Virus record (IMG/VR): IMGVR_UViG_3300007760_000595
Span: 1-30,088 of that record
Source: a virus
Strand: one strand, 5' to 3'
DNA length: 30,088 nt
Made by a program: the position numbers and the translations under genes. Shown here one piece after another: positions 15,191 to 22,581 of the stretch. The first letter of the stretch is position 1; every line of letters begins with the position of its first letter. A model generated the notes under the pieces. That model was not told the origin of the DNA, made no database searches, and saw only the letters and a program-made list of their open reading frames with translations.

Positions 15191-16229
15191 TACTGAACTT
15201 AAATTAAATTATGCAGATGTTTTGTTACAACCAAAACGTTCAACATTATCTTCTCGAAAAGATGTTGACATAGAAAGAACATTTACATTTCAAAATTCAA
15301 AAGAAACTTATACGTGTGTTCCTATTGTAGCATCTAATATGGATGGCGTTGGTACATTTAGTATGGCTAAAGTATTACAGGAATATAAAATGATGACTGT
15401 AATAACAAAAACAACAACACCTGAGCAATGGAAACAAGCCGTAGGACAAGGAATAAAATTAAAATACATATCTGTATGTACAGGTACAGGAAAACTTTGG
15501 GATAAAGACGCAGAAGATTATGCCACAATGCAACAAATATTAAAAAGTTATCCAGATGTTAAATTTATTACAATTGACGTTGCAAATGGGTATCATGAAA
15601 ATTATGTAGACTTTGTCGAAAAAGTAAGAGAAGAGTTTCCTGACAAAACTATAATTGCAGGTAACGTTGTTACTGCAGAAATGGTTGAGCAATTAATTAT
15701 TAGTGGTGCTGATGTAGTAAAAATTGGTATAGGACCAGGATCAGTATGTACAACAAGAACAATGGCTGGTGTAGGTGTTCCACAATTTTCAGCGGTAGTA
15801 GAATGTGCTGATGCGGCCAACGGTGTTGGAGGACACATAATGGCTGATGGTGGTTGTGTAGAACCAGGTGATGTAGCAAAAGCATTTGGTGGCGGTGCAC
15901 ATTTTGTTATGCTAGGTGGTATGTTAGCAGGACACAATGAATCAGAGTTGCCAGTTGTAGATGGAGAAAGAGAATTTTATGGTATGAGTTCTGATAGAGC
16001 AAGAGAAATACACGGTAAAAGAAAAGATGGATATAGAGGTAACGAAGGACGAAGAGTATTTTTACCTGACAGAGGACCTGTATCAGAAACAATTGAAGAT
16101 ATGTTAGGTGGAGTAAGATCCGCTTGTACATATATTGGTGCAAGAAGATTAAAGGATATACCTAAATGTGCAAGTTTTGTTAGAACAAACAATCCAATTA
16201 ATAAAGTTTACGACCAATACGAAGATTAA
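15180..16229 (+). CDS. guaC: GMP reductase (GuaC-type)
   Basis: GMP reductase converts GMP to IMP with NADPH. The protein has 349 aa (E. coli GuaC 347) and no CBS domain. The catalytic loop Gly-Ile-Gly-Pro-Gly-Ser-Val-Cys190-Thr-Thr-Arg is followed by Val-Gly-Val-Pro-Gln, a form typical of GMP reductase. Further support comes from Asp-Gly-Gly phosphate binding at 15845-15856, Gly-Gly-Met-Leu-Ala-Gly, and a C-terminal Gly-Gly-Val-Arg-Ser-Ala-Cys-Thr-Tyr. IMP dehydrogenase is the alternative but is usually longer. It is the last gene of the folE operon, so it may shift guanine nucleotides toward adenine for an AT-rich genome or tune the pool used by FolE. Confidence 0.88.
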   Translation: MRLNTELKLNYADVLLQPKRSTLSSRKDVDIERTFTFQNSKETYTCVPIVASNMDGVGTFSMAKVLQEYKMMTVITKTTTPEQWKQAVGQGIKLKYISVCTGTGKLWDKDAEDYATMQQILKSYPDVKFITIDVANGYHENYVDFVEKVREEFPDKTIIAGNVVTAEMVEQLIISGADVVKIGIGPGSVCTTRTMAGVGVPQFSAVVECADAANGVGGHIMADGGCVEPGDVAKAFGGGAHFVMLGGMLAGHNESELPVVDGEREFYGMSSDRAREIHGKRKDGYRGNEGRRVFLPDRGPVSETIEDMLGGVRSACTYIGARRLKDIPKCASFVRTNNPINKVYDQYED

Positions 16230-16236
16230 TTAAATA
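16229..16236 (+). promoter_or_regulatory. Late-type promoter box ATTAAATA
   Basis: The box starts at the last base of the guaC stop and ends 6 nt before the ATG at 16243. The six bases before the start (TCATGA) nearly copy those before the other radical SAM gene at 9550 (ACATGA). Confidence 0.5.
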
Positions 16237-16242
16237 TCATGA

Positions 16243-17394
16243 ATGATACCGAACAAAAATACATTCTGCGTTGCACCTTTTAATAGTCTTTATGTAGGTC
16301 CAACTGGCAGTATTACCCCTTGTTGTCTTTTCGACAAACCAACAAAATATAAATTTCACGAAACTGAAGACTATTATCATTCTAAAGATCTGAATAAAGT
16401 AAGAAATAATTTAATTAACGGTATTAAAGATACCAACTGTATTGCGTGTTGGAAACAAGAAGAAGCTAATGGTGATTCATTAAGATTAATATTAAACAGA
16501 ACTGTTGGAAAAGATATTACTCAAGCAATTAATAATTTAGATACAAAAAATATAAAAAGTTTTGACTTACAGCTTGGAAATTTATGTAATTTAAAATGCG
16601 TTATGTGTTCACCAAAGTGGAGTAGTCAAATACTTGCTGAGATAAACATAAATCAAGAAATGAAAAAATTTTATAAACATGGCAATTTGAAACAAAACGA
16701 ATTTAATTGGCCAAAAGAAAACGATTTTGCAAAATGGTGTGAAAAATTTTTACCACAAAGTATACATATCAAATTAACTGGGGGCGAACCCTTCATAAAT
16801 CCGTGGCTGTTCAAAACATTAGAAAACATACCAACAAGTCAAAAAGAAAAATGTATTCTTCACTTTACTACAAACCTAACAATAATTAATGACAAAATAT
16901 TAAACATACTTAAAAAATTTAAAGAAACATGGATTAGTGTATCTGTTGATGGCATAGAAGATACTTTTGAATATATTAGATTTGGCCATACTTGGAATGC
17001 TATTAAAAAAAATATAGACACATTATTAAATGTTAAAGAAAACATAAAATTATCAATTAACTGTGTAATACAAGCACCAATACTACCTAATATTGTTAAT
17101 ATGGTAAATTATTTTGATACTAAAAAAATAAAAATAAGACCTATTATACTAACATCACCAAAAAAACTAACACTTTCTTCTTTAAAAGAACAATTTAAAA
17201 ATAATATTATAAAAGATCTACAAAATTATAAAGGATATAATCAAGAATTTATTGACGTTGTTAAATCAGTAATTAAAGATAATATAAATCACGACAATGA
17301 ATTAGCTCAAGAATGTGTGCATTACCTAGATAATATTGACAAAATACGAAACACTAATTTTAAAAACATTATTCCGGTTGATTGTTTTATATGA
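16243..17394 (+). CDS. N-terminal-twitch radical SAM protein 2
   Basis: This 383-aa protein is a divergent paralogue of the one at 9550. The N-terminal twitch-like half has Cys9, Cys27-Cys28, Cys66 and Cys69. The radical SAM core has Cys115-x3-Cys119-x2-Cys122, followed by a Thr-Gly-Gly-Glu-Pro loop about 67 residues later. Both share a Tyr-Ile-Arg-(Tyr/Phe)-x-His/Gly-x-x-Trp segment after the third strand. It is followed with an ATGA overlap by two tandem related genes of unknown role, which may encode its partner or a downstream transferase. It has a late-type box and no ribosome site. The substrate is unknown. Confidence 0.85.
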   Translation: MIPNKNTFCVAPFNSLYVGPTGSITPCCLFDKPTKYKFHETEDYYHSKDLNKVRNNLINGIKDTNCIACWKQEEANGDSLRLILNRTVGKDITQAINNLDTKNIKSFDLQLGNLCNLKCVMCSPKWSSQILAEININQEMKKFYKHGNLKQNEFNWPKENDFAKWCEKFLPQSIHIKLTGGEPFINPWLFKTLENIPTSQKEKCILHFTTNLTIINDKILNILKKFKETWISVSVDGIEDTFEYIRFGHTWNAIKKNIDTLLNVKENIKLSINCVIQAPILPNIVNMVNYFDTKKIKIRPIILTSPKKLTLSSLKEQFKNNIIKDLQNYKGYNQEFIDVVKSVIKDNINHDNELAQECVHYLDNIDKIRNTNFKNIIPVDCFI

Positions 17395-18083
17395 GAGACA
17401 TAGGCATTTATTATAAAAGTTCTACTTGCGGTATGTTCCTATTATATTATATTTTAGGATCAGATCAAAAATTTAATGTGACTTCACGTAATCAAGATCT
17501 TAACTATGGTACTAATAAAAAATTAATGACCTCGATGTTCTATACACAATTTAAACCTAAAAAATATGGCGAGTGGATTAGTGGTGAATATTGGCCAGAT
17601 AATTTGTTTGCTGACAACCATTTACCAAAATTTTATTACTTTCAAATACACGATTTTGCTCCACACCAAGATTTTAAAGAAAAATTTCGAATAAATGACT
17701 TATATAAAAAACTCGACTGCATAAAAATTAATCCTTATGTTGCTGATGATAGCAAATGGTTTAAACTAATGTTCTATAAAAGATCTGGATCATTTCATGA
17801 TTTCCCAAAACAAAATTTTACTTTTAAAGAATTTTACCAACGATTTAAATTTGTATTATCAAGAAGTAAAGGCTCCAAATTAGATTGGTGTGATTATAGC
17901 TTTGATATCTTAAAATTTTTAGTGGATAAAGAAGAAAGACAACGTTTATGTGATTATATAGGTATTACAATGAACGAAAGGATGGAGGAATTTTTAAATT
18001 ATTATATAAAGGCTCATGAAGAATGGCTACTTAAAAAATTATATAGTGATGATGTAAAACGACCAACTGGAGTAATAAAATAA
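17391..18083 (+). CDS. Tandem paralogue A, putative P-loop/sulfotransferase-like
   Basis: The 230-aa product opens with Asp-Ile-Gly-Ile-Tyr-Tyr-Lys-Ser-Ser-Thr-Cys-Gly-Met, a strand followed by a Ser/Gly loop that may act as a phosphate-binding loop, then a Leu-rich helix. The C-terminus contains a Leu-Asp-Trp-Cys-Asp-Tyr segment and a helix pair shared with the next gene. I chose ATG 17391 over 17382 because it overlaps the previous stop as ATGA and aligns exactly with the paralogue's start. The sulfotransferase link is by general layout only (N-terminal loop, C-terminal helical tail). The target is unknown, and the radical SAM gene just upstream is a likely partner. Confidence 0.7.
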   Translation: MRDIGIYYKSSTCGMFLLYYILGSDQKFNVTSRNQDLNYGTNKKLMTSMFYTQFKPKKYGEWISGEYWPDNLFADNHLPKFYYFQIHDFAPHQDFKEKFRINDLYKKLDCIKINPYVADDSKWFKLMFYKRSGSFHDFPKQNFTFKEFYQRFKFVLSRSKGSKLDWCDYSFDILKFLVDKEERQRLCDYIGITMNERMEEFLNYYIKAHEEWLLKKLYSDDVKRPTGVIK

Positions 18084-18904
18084 TGAAAGATATAGGCATT
18101 TATTATAAAAGTACTTGTTGTGGTATGTTTGTATTGTATTACATATTAGGTTCAGACCAAAAATTTAACGTAACTGCACGTAATAAAGAACTTGACTACG
18201 GTACTAATAAAAAATTAATGAACTATATGTTCTACAAACAATTTCAAAAAACGCAAAAAACCAAAGGCATAACTGGTTGGACTAATGATGCCGAAAGGAA
18301 AGACCACAAAAATCGAGTTGGGAATTGGAAAGATGGAAAATGGTGGAGCAATTGGACTAGTAAAGAATACTGGCCAGATAACACATTTAAAGACAATGAT
18401 TTACCAAAACTTTGGTATTTTCAACTTCACGATAACGTAGAAAAACAAAGTGTTGAGTATTGGGATTACAGACAGAAAACAGAAGAAGAAATAAAAATAA
18501 TTAGGGATTATAAAAATATTGATTGTATTAAACTTAATCCTTATGTTACGGATAAAAGAAAATGGTATAAAATGCAATATGCTAAAAGAACCGGAAGTTG
18601 TGGGAATATTCCAAAAAAAAATCCTACTTTTAAAAAAGTGCGTGATACTTATATAGATGGTTGGATTAAAGGTAATGGTGGAGCAACATGGCCATCTAAG
18701 TTAGATTGGTGTGATTATAACTTTGACATTCTTAAATTTTTAGTAGATAAAGAAGAAAGACAGCGTCTATGCGATTACCTTGGCATTACAATAAACGAAA
18801 GAATGGAAGAATTTTTAGTACATTATCTAGAATGCCACCCCGAAAAATTACTTAAAAAATTATACGGATCTGAAGTAGAAAGACCTATTGGTAAAACCAT
18901 TTAA
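18083..18904 (+). CDS. Tandem paralogue B, putative P-loop/sulfotransferase-like
   Basis: The 273-aa product shares its first 55 residues and last 60 residues closely with the gene at 17391, including Ile-Gly-Ile-Tyr-Tyr-Lys-Ser, Gly-Ser-Asp-Gln-Lys-Phe-Asn-Val and the Leu-Asp-Trp-Cys-Asp-Tyr block. It is longer because of an inserted, Trp-, Lys- and Gly-rich segment (about residues 57-92) and a second charged insert. It begins in TAATG on the upstream stop. The pair clearly arose by tandem duplication and has since diverged. The catalytic assignment is uncertain, as for copy A. Confidence 0.7.
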   Translation: MKDIGIYYKSTCCGMFVLYYILGSDQKFNVTARNKELDYGTNKKLMNYMFYKQFQKTQKTKGITGWTNDAERKDHKNRVGNWKDGKWWSNWTSKEYWPDNTFKDNDLPKLWYFQLHDNVEKQSVEYWDYRQKTEEEIKIIRDYKNIDCIKLNPYVTDKRKWYKMQYAKRTGSCGNIPKKNPTFKKVRDTYIDGWIKGNGGATWPSKLDWCDYNFDILKFLVDKEERQRLCDYLGITINERMEEFLVHYLECHPEKLLKKLYGSEVERPIGKTI

Positions 18905-18921
18905 TTAAACTTAAAAGTGTA

Positions 18922-18950
18922 TTGATTTAATTCACAAATTGTCGTACAAT
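18922..18950 (+). promoter_or_regulatory. Sigma70-like promoter for yhhQ
   Basis: TTGATT (18922-18927), a 17-bp spacer and TACAAT (18945-18950) fall in the 78-base gap before yhhQ. A start near 18957 leaves a leader of about 26 nt with AGGAGG at 18973-18978, four bases before the ATG. Confidence 0.7.
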
Positions 18951-18982
18951 AGTGAACATTTAATAATATCCTAGGAGGATTA

Positions 18983-19645
18983 ATGTTAGATTTATTAAAA
19001 AACGTAGACAAAAGTATGCTGTGGAAACTTGTAGCACTTCACGTTATCGTGATTACAGTTTCAAACGGTTTAGTAAACATTCCTGTAGAAATACTTGGAG
19101 TTAAACTAACCTGGGCGGCATTCACTTTCCCTTTAGTAGTAATAGCAACTGACTTAACAGTCAGACTATTGGGTAAAACGATAGCACGGTCTACAATTGC
19201 AATAGCCTATCCACTTGCGATCATTGGATCCATTTTGGTAGTGCTGGCAGAAGGAGCACCTCAATCAGTTGCGTTAAGAATTGGTTTTGCAAGTGCGACT
19301 GCGTATGCAATTGGAACTTTGCTAGATGTATATGTCTTCCAATGGCTGAGAGAAAATTATTCAGCTTGGTGGTTAGCACCTGCAGTATCAACTGTGGTAG
19401 CAAACATAATTGACACATACACATTCTTCTTTACAGCATTCTCAGGTGGCGCCAACGAGTATATGGCGGCTAACTGGGCAGAAATTGCCGGTTCACAAAC
19501 TGTATTAAAAATTATGGTTGGTTTGATAGTATTCTTACCAGCTTATGGTTTATTACTTAGACATTTGTCGGGTAAATTTAAAGTTAGTGCAACTGTACAA
19601 AAAGCATTTAAAGATGCAAGTAAAGACCTAGTAAAATCAAAATAA
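18983..19645 (+). CDS. yhhQ: Queuosine/7-deazaguanine precursor transporter YhhQ
   Basis: YhhQ is an inner-membrane importer for preQ0 and preQ1. The 220-aa protein matches it well: about six membrane segments, the segment Val-Ile-Thr-x-Ser-Asn near residue 25, Thr-Trp-Ala-Ala-Phe-Thr-Phe-Pro and Ala-Thr-Asp-Leu-Thr-Val-Arg at about 50-62, Leu-Asp-Val-x-Val-Phe, Trp-Trp-Leu-Ala-Pro and Asn-x-x-Asp-Thr. These are conserved in the bacterial family. It has its own promoter, a strong AGGAGG site and a hairpin after the stop, so it is a separate transcription unit. It would raise the supply of precursor used by the DpdA-like enzyme, bypassing or topping up the QueD/QueE/FolE route. Confidence 0.95.
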   Translation: MLDLLKNVDKSMLWKLVALHVIVITVSNGLVNIPVEILGVKLTWAAFTFPLVVIATDLTVRLLGKTIARSTIAIAYPLAIIGSILVVLAEGAPQSVALRIGFASATAYAIGTLLDVYVFQWLRENYSAWWLAPAVSTVVANIIDTYTFFFTAFSGGANEYMAANWAEIAGSQTVLKIMVGLIVFLPAYGLLLRHLSGKFKVSATVQKAFKDASKDLVKSK

Positions 19646-19658
19646 AATTGATTTATTT

Positions 19659-19690
19659 TCAATAGGGGGTATTTTTTTACCCCCTGTTGA
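19659..19690 (+). terminator. Hairpin after yhhQ with a 13-bp stem
   Basis: The arms pair over 13 bp (19659-19671 with 19678-19690), including GGGGG with CCCCC and one T-G wobble, around a loop of six T. It is the strongest stem seen by eye in the window. There is no long run of T after the second arm, so it may stop transcription inefficiently, protect the yhhQ mRNA end, or act on both. Confidence 0.7.
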
Positions 19691-19697
19691 TATTTCA

Positions 19698-19705
19698 TTT
19701 AAATA
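19698..19705 (+). promoter_or_regulatory. Late-type promoter box TTTAAATA
   Basis: The box ends 5 nt before the ATG at 19711, following directly on the yhhQ hairpin. The late-type box and the absence of a Shine-Dalgarno sequence point to this ATG, not the TTG at 19687, as the start. Confidence 0.5.
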
Positions 19706-19710
19706 TTGGT

Positions 19711-20673
19711 ATGAATTTCTTAATACTAACTCCTGACGGCGTCGGTTCTACCATTTTACAAAGACTTTTAACAATGACATTTTCGTTAGAGAACGTTAAT
19801 GCCGTTAATACCCACGAATTAACTAACAGAATACTATTAGAAGATAATATTGCTGTACATGATAAAAGATTTATAGGTTCACGATGGAAACAAATGTATG
19901 CACAATCGTTGCCCGAAATAGAAAGTATTATAAGACAATCTTCAAAAGATACAAATATTATAAGCAGAGTTGCCAAATATCATTTAGATAATAGATCAGA
20001 ACATTTAGGAGAATCTAAAGAACTTGTTACTAATTTTTATAAATTTTTAAATGAAGTATACGATAAAAAAATAATGTGCGTAAGAAATAATATTTTTGAA
20101 TACGCATTGAGTTGGAGTATACGAGAGGAATCTGGAATATTAAATGTATATAATAGAGATGACAAACAAAAAGTATTTAAAGTTAAATCGGTTAAAGAAG
20201 ATTTTTTCGAAAAAAAATGTCAACAATACCTTAATTATACGTACTGGGTAAAAGATAACTTTCCTGATGTTATTGAAATTGCTTATGAGGATGTAATTAC
20301 TAATTCCGACAAAATATTAGAACAACTAACTGGATTTAAAAATACATATAAAAATAACTTTAAACTAGAATTATCGAGAATTTTAAAAATTGAATACGAA
20401 ACATTTAACGCTCTCATGACTAGCAAAAAACTAACCAAATATACCAATAAAGAATTAGGTGCGTTAGTACAATATAAAAGATATACAAAAAAACTAGTAG
20501 ACGAAAACAAAATAATGAACCAACCAATTAAAAACACTACACTATACGATAAGCGAAGACAAATTAAAAATTTTAATAACTGTCTAAGAAAATTCGAGTC
20601 TTTTGCTAAAAATCATAACTGGATTGATACTTCTAATGCAACATATGATTTTTGGCATGATAAAAAATTATAA
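19711..20673 (+). CDS. Putative sulfotransferase-like P-loop protein, 320 aa
   Basis: The N-terminus (Phe-Leu-Ile-Leu-Thr-Pro-Asp-Gly-Val-Gly-Ser-Thr-Ile-Leu-Gln-Arg) is a strand, a Gly/Ser-rich phosphate-binding loop and a helix, as in sulfotransferases and related P-loop enzymes. A strand with Cys-Val-Arg-Asn at about residue 120 fits the second PAPS-binding strand with its Arg. The C-terminal part is helical and Lys-rich. The best start is ATG 19711, predicted leaderless from the late box; a TTG at 19687 would extend the protein into the promoter. It ends in TAATG on the SGNH gene. Confidence 0.6.
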   Translation: MNFLILTPDGVGSTILQRLLTMTFSLENVNAVNTHELTNRILLEDNIAVHDKRFIGSRWKQMYAQSLPEIESIIRQSSKDTNIISRVAKYHLDNRSEHLGESKELVTNFYKFLNEVYDKKIMCVRNNIFEYALSWSIREESGILNVYNRDDKQKVFKVKSVKEDFFEKKCQQYLNYTYWVKDNFPDVIEIAYEDVITNSDKILEQLTGFKNTYKNNFKLELSRILKIEYETFNALMTSKKLTKYTNKELGALVQYKRYTKKLVDENKIMNQPIKNTTLYDKRRQIKNFNNCLRKFESFAKNHNWIDTSNATYDFWHDKKL

Positions 20674-21458
20674 TGAAAAACCGATTTAGTATAGACAATT
20701 ACAAAGACCCTTTTAGGGTAGCAACTAAAGTTAATTATAGTGGAGAGTACTCTAGTACAGACGATCCTAAACATACCAAAGAATTTCATGCAAGACATCT
20801 TGAACATTTTAACAACTATCCTAAAAAAGTTTATTACCAATATAATTCGAAAGGCTTTAGGGATAATGAATGGCCTGATGATTTATCTAATGTTATATGG
20901 TGCGTTGGTGATAGTTTTACATTAGGTTGTGGACAACCACAAAACGAATCTTGGCCTGCATTACTGGAAAAAATTACTAATAAAAGATGTATAAATTTAG
21001 GACAGGATGGTGCCAGTAATGATACTATTGCCCTTAGAGTACAAGCAATTGAAAAAACATATAACCCTAAACTAATAGTAATAATGTGGTCTTATCTTCA
21101 TAGACGAAGAGTCAATGGCATAGATCAATTACATGATAAAAACGATTTTGGGGATAACGCCGATATTAAAAACTTTTTAAAGAACTATGAAGCAGTGAAT
21201 TCACTACCAACAAAAATAATACATCTAGCAATACCTCTTTCTACATATAACGATATTAACGAGGAGAATAGACAATCTGAAAAAACAGCTTATGATAATG
21301 AGATTTCAGAAACAATTAAAAAGAAAATATTATTTTTAATGAAAAACAATGTAACTGAAGTAAAACAATTAGATTTTAGTCGTGATGGACGACATTTTGA
21401 TATTAAAACTAGTTTGGGTGTAGCACACTTAATTAACAAAAAAATTAATGATAGATAA
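20673..21458 (+). CDS. SGNH/GDSL-type hydrolase
   Basis: The 261-aa protein carries the SGNH hydrolase blocks in order. Gly79-Asp80-Ser81-Phe-Thr-Leu-Gly is block I with the nucleophile Ser. Asp112-Gly-Ala-Ser-Asn116-Asp is block III, with the Gly and Asn of the oxyanion hole nearby. Asp238-Gly-Arg-His241 is block V with the catalytic Asp and His. Such enzymes remove or add acyl groups on sugars and lipids. There is no signal peptide, so it acts in the cell or on the virion. Its start overlaps the upstream stop (TAATG) and its end overlaps the next gene by 11 bases. Neighbouring transferase-like genes suggest a shared glycan or lipid target. Confidence 0.82.
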   Translation: MKNRFSIDNYKDPFRVATKVNYSGEYSSTDDPKHTKEFHARHLEHFNNYPKKVYYQYNSKGFRDNEWPDDLSNVIWCVGDSFTLGCGQPQNESWPALLEKITNKRCINLGQDGASNDTIALRVQAIEKTYNPKLIVIMWSYLHRRRVNGIDQLHDKNDFGDNADIKNFLKNYEAVNSLPTKIIHLAIPLSTYNDINEENRQSEKTAYDNEISETIKKKILFLMKNNVTEVKQLDFSRDGRHFDIKTSLGVAHLINKKINDR

Positions 21459-22176
21459 ACCACAAATTTTTATAATGTATGGATCTGGAATGTTTGGAAC
21501 ATTTATAGCTGGACTATTTTCTCATCATCCAGATGCCAACATAGTTCTATCAGAAGAAATTGAAGGAGATGAATATAAACTTAATGCACATCATAGTTAT
21601 AAAAAACAAATAAATTTATTTCACAACGAAAATGATTACGAAAAAATTAGTAATATGAACAACAATGAACTGTCAAAATTTTTTGATCAATTTAATAAAA
21701 AAAATATTGGTATACATAGAATGGCAACTTATGATTTTGCTACATTACCTTATGAAAAATACTTTAAAAATTATGTAAAAATCCTAGTAATTTGTAAAGA
21801 AAAAGAAAGACTAAAATATGCACGAAGACACGTAGAAGTTGGAGGATATCATCCTCGAGTTTACCTTGAATTTTGGTATAAACAAATTAAAAAACCTATT
21901 AAGGAATTACCAGAATACTTTATAAAAGGTATGAATATAAAACAACGATGTAAATTTATCGAAGAAGAAACAAATCGGTATTTAAAAAAAGATATATTTG
22001 ATCCTAAACACGACATAATGTTTGATCCTGATAACGTACAATATGTAAACAAGTTGCAAAAATTAGTCAATGATAGTTGTAAAATATTAAATATTAAAAC
22101 TTTTAATTTACCAAAACAAAAAATTGAAAAATTTATAGAAAAAAATAAAATATACTTTGACAAAACATTGAAATAA
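21448..22176 (+). CDS. Putative sulfotransferase-like P-loop protein, 242 aa
   Basis: The protein begins with Ile-Phe-Ile-Met-Tyr-Gly-Ser-Gly-Met-Phe-Gly-Thr-Phe, a strand and Gly-rich loop leading into a helix, and contains a second strand (Val-Lys-Ile-Leu-Val-Ile-Cys-Lys) at about residues 109-116 followed by basic residues. The end is an Asp-Pro-Asp-Asn then helical tail similar in layout to the tandem pair at 17.4-18.9 kb. This supports membership in the same broad P-loop group, but true sulfotransferase activity is not shown. The gene starts inside the end of the SGNH hydrolase gene. Confidence 0.6.
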   Translation: MIDKPQIFIMYGSGMFGTFIAGLFSHHPDANIVLSEEIEGDEYKLNAHHSYKKQINLFHNENDYEKISNMNNNELSKFFDQFNKKNIGIHRMATYDFATLPYEKYFKNYVKILVICKEKERLKYARRHVEVGGYHPRVYLEFWYKQIKKPIKELPEYFIKGMNIKQRCKFIEEETNRYLKKDIFDPKHDIMFDPDNVQYVNKLQKLVNDSCKILNIKTFNLPKQKIEKFIEKNKIYFDKTLK

Positions 22177-22185
22177 TTATATAAT
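22157..22185 (+). promoter_or_regulatory. Perfect sigma70 promoter TTGACA-17-TATAAT
   Basis: TTGACA (22157-22162), exactly 17 bp, then TATAAT (22180-22185). The -10 box ends 6 nt before the cupin ATG at 22192, so the expected start of transcription is the ATG itself. The -35 box lies in the last codons of the upstream gene. Confidence 0.85.
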
Positions 22186-22191
22186 AACACT

Positions 22192-22581
22192 ATGTCGAAT
22201 ATAGCAGGAAAAATTTGGGGATCTACAGAACTTATCCTAGCAAATAGTTCACTTGAATTTCACAGAATAGATTTTAAAAAAGGTGGTGTGTGTTCTAAGC
22301 ACAAACACAAATACAAATGGAATGGTTTTTATTGTATGTCGGGAAAAATGAAAATCCGCATATGGCAAACAGCATATGATCTAGTTGATGAAACAATATT
22401 AGAACCCGGAAATTTTACCGCAGTTAAACCTGGACTATACCATTCCTTTGAGGGTTTACAAGATGGAGTTGCTTTTGAATTATATTGGGCAAATTTTGAT
22501 CACAGCGATATTGAAAGAGAATCTGTAGGCCATCTTAAAGAAAGAGACAACGTGGTTAGACTCGACAAGAAGAAAAGATAA
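22192..22581 (+). CDS. Cupin-domain protein, 129 aa
   Basis: This is a single-domain cupin. Motif 1 has Ser-Lys-His37-Lys-His39-Lys-Tyr followed by Gly-Phe-Tyr-Cys-Met-Ser-Gly, and motif 2 has Pro-Gly-Leu-Tyr-His84-Ser-Phe. These residues could hold one metal ion; the usual motif-1 Glu is not evident. The family includes sugar isomerases, epimerases and small-molecule dioxygenases. It is transcribed from a perfect promoter whose start should coincide with the ATG, and no ribosome site is present. Its stop overlaps a 35-codon gene, and queE follows, so it may serve the same base-synthesis route, but that is context only. Confidence 0.78.
   Translation: MSNIAGKIWGSTELILANSSLEFHRIDFKKGGVCSKHKHKYKWNGFYCMSGKMKIRIWQTAYDLVDETILEPGNFTAVKPGLYHSFEGLQDGVAFELYWANFDHSDIERESVGHLKERDNVVRLDKKKR

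Noticed and set aside
15602-16192. Minus-strand open frames opposite guaC
   Set aside because: They are shadows of a conserved gene in the AT-rich code, overlap each other and have low-complexity His/Leu-rich products.
17336-17364. A TTGACA box upstream of 17391 as a promoter
   Set aside because: No credible -10 hexamer lies 16-18 bases downstream, and the gene overlaps its upstream neighbour.
17382-17390. ATG 17382 as start of tandem paralogue A
   Set aside because: ATG 17391 overlaps the upstream stop as ATGA and aligns with the start of its paralogue.
18951-18982. A preQ1 riboswitch in front of yhhQ
   Set aside because: The predicted leader is only about 26 nt and is mostly A/T without the pairing needed for even the small preQ1 class; the ribosome site takes up much of it.
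19687-19710. TTG start at 19687 for the gene that begins at 19711
   Set aside because: It would add eight residues encoded by the late-type box itself, and no ribosome site precedes it; ATG 19711 fits the box spacing.
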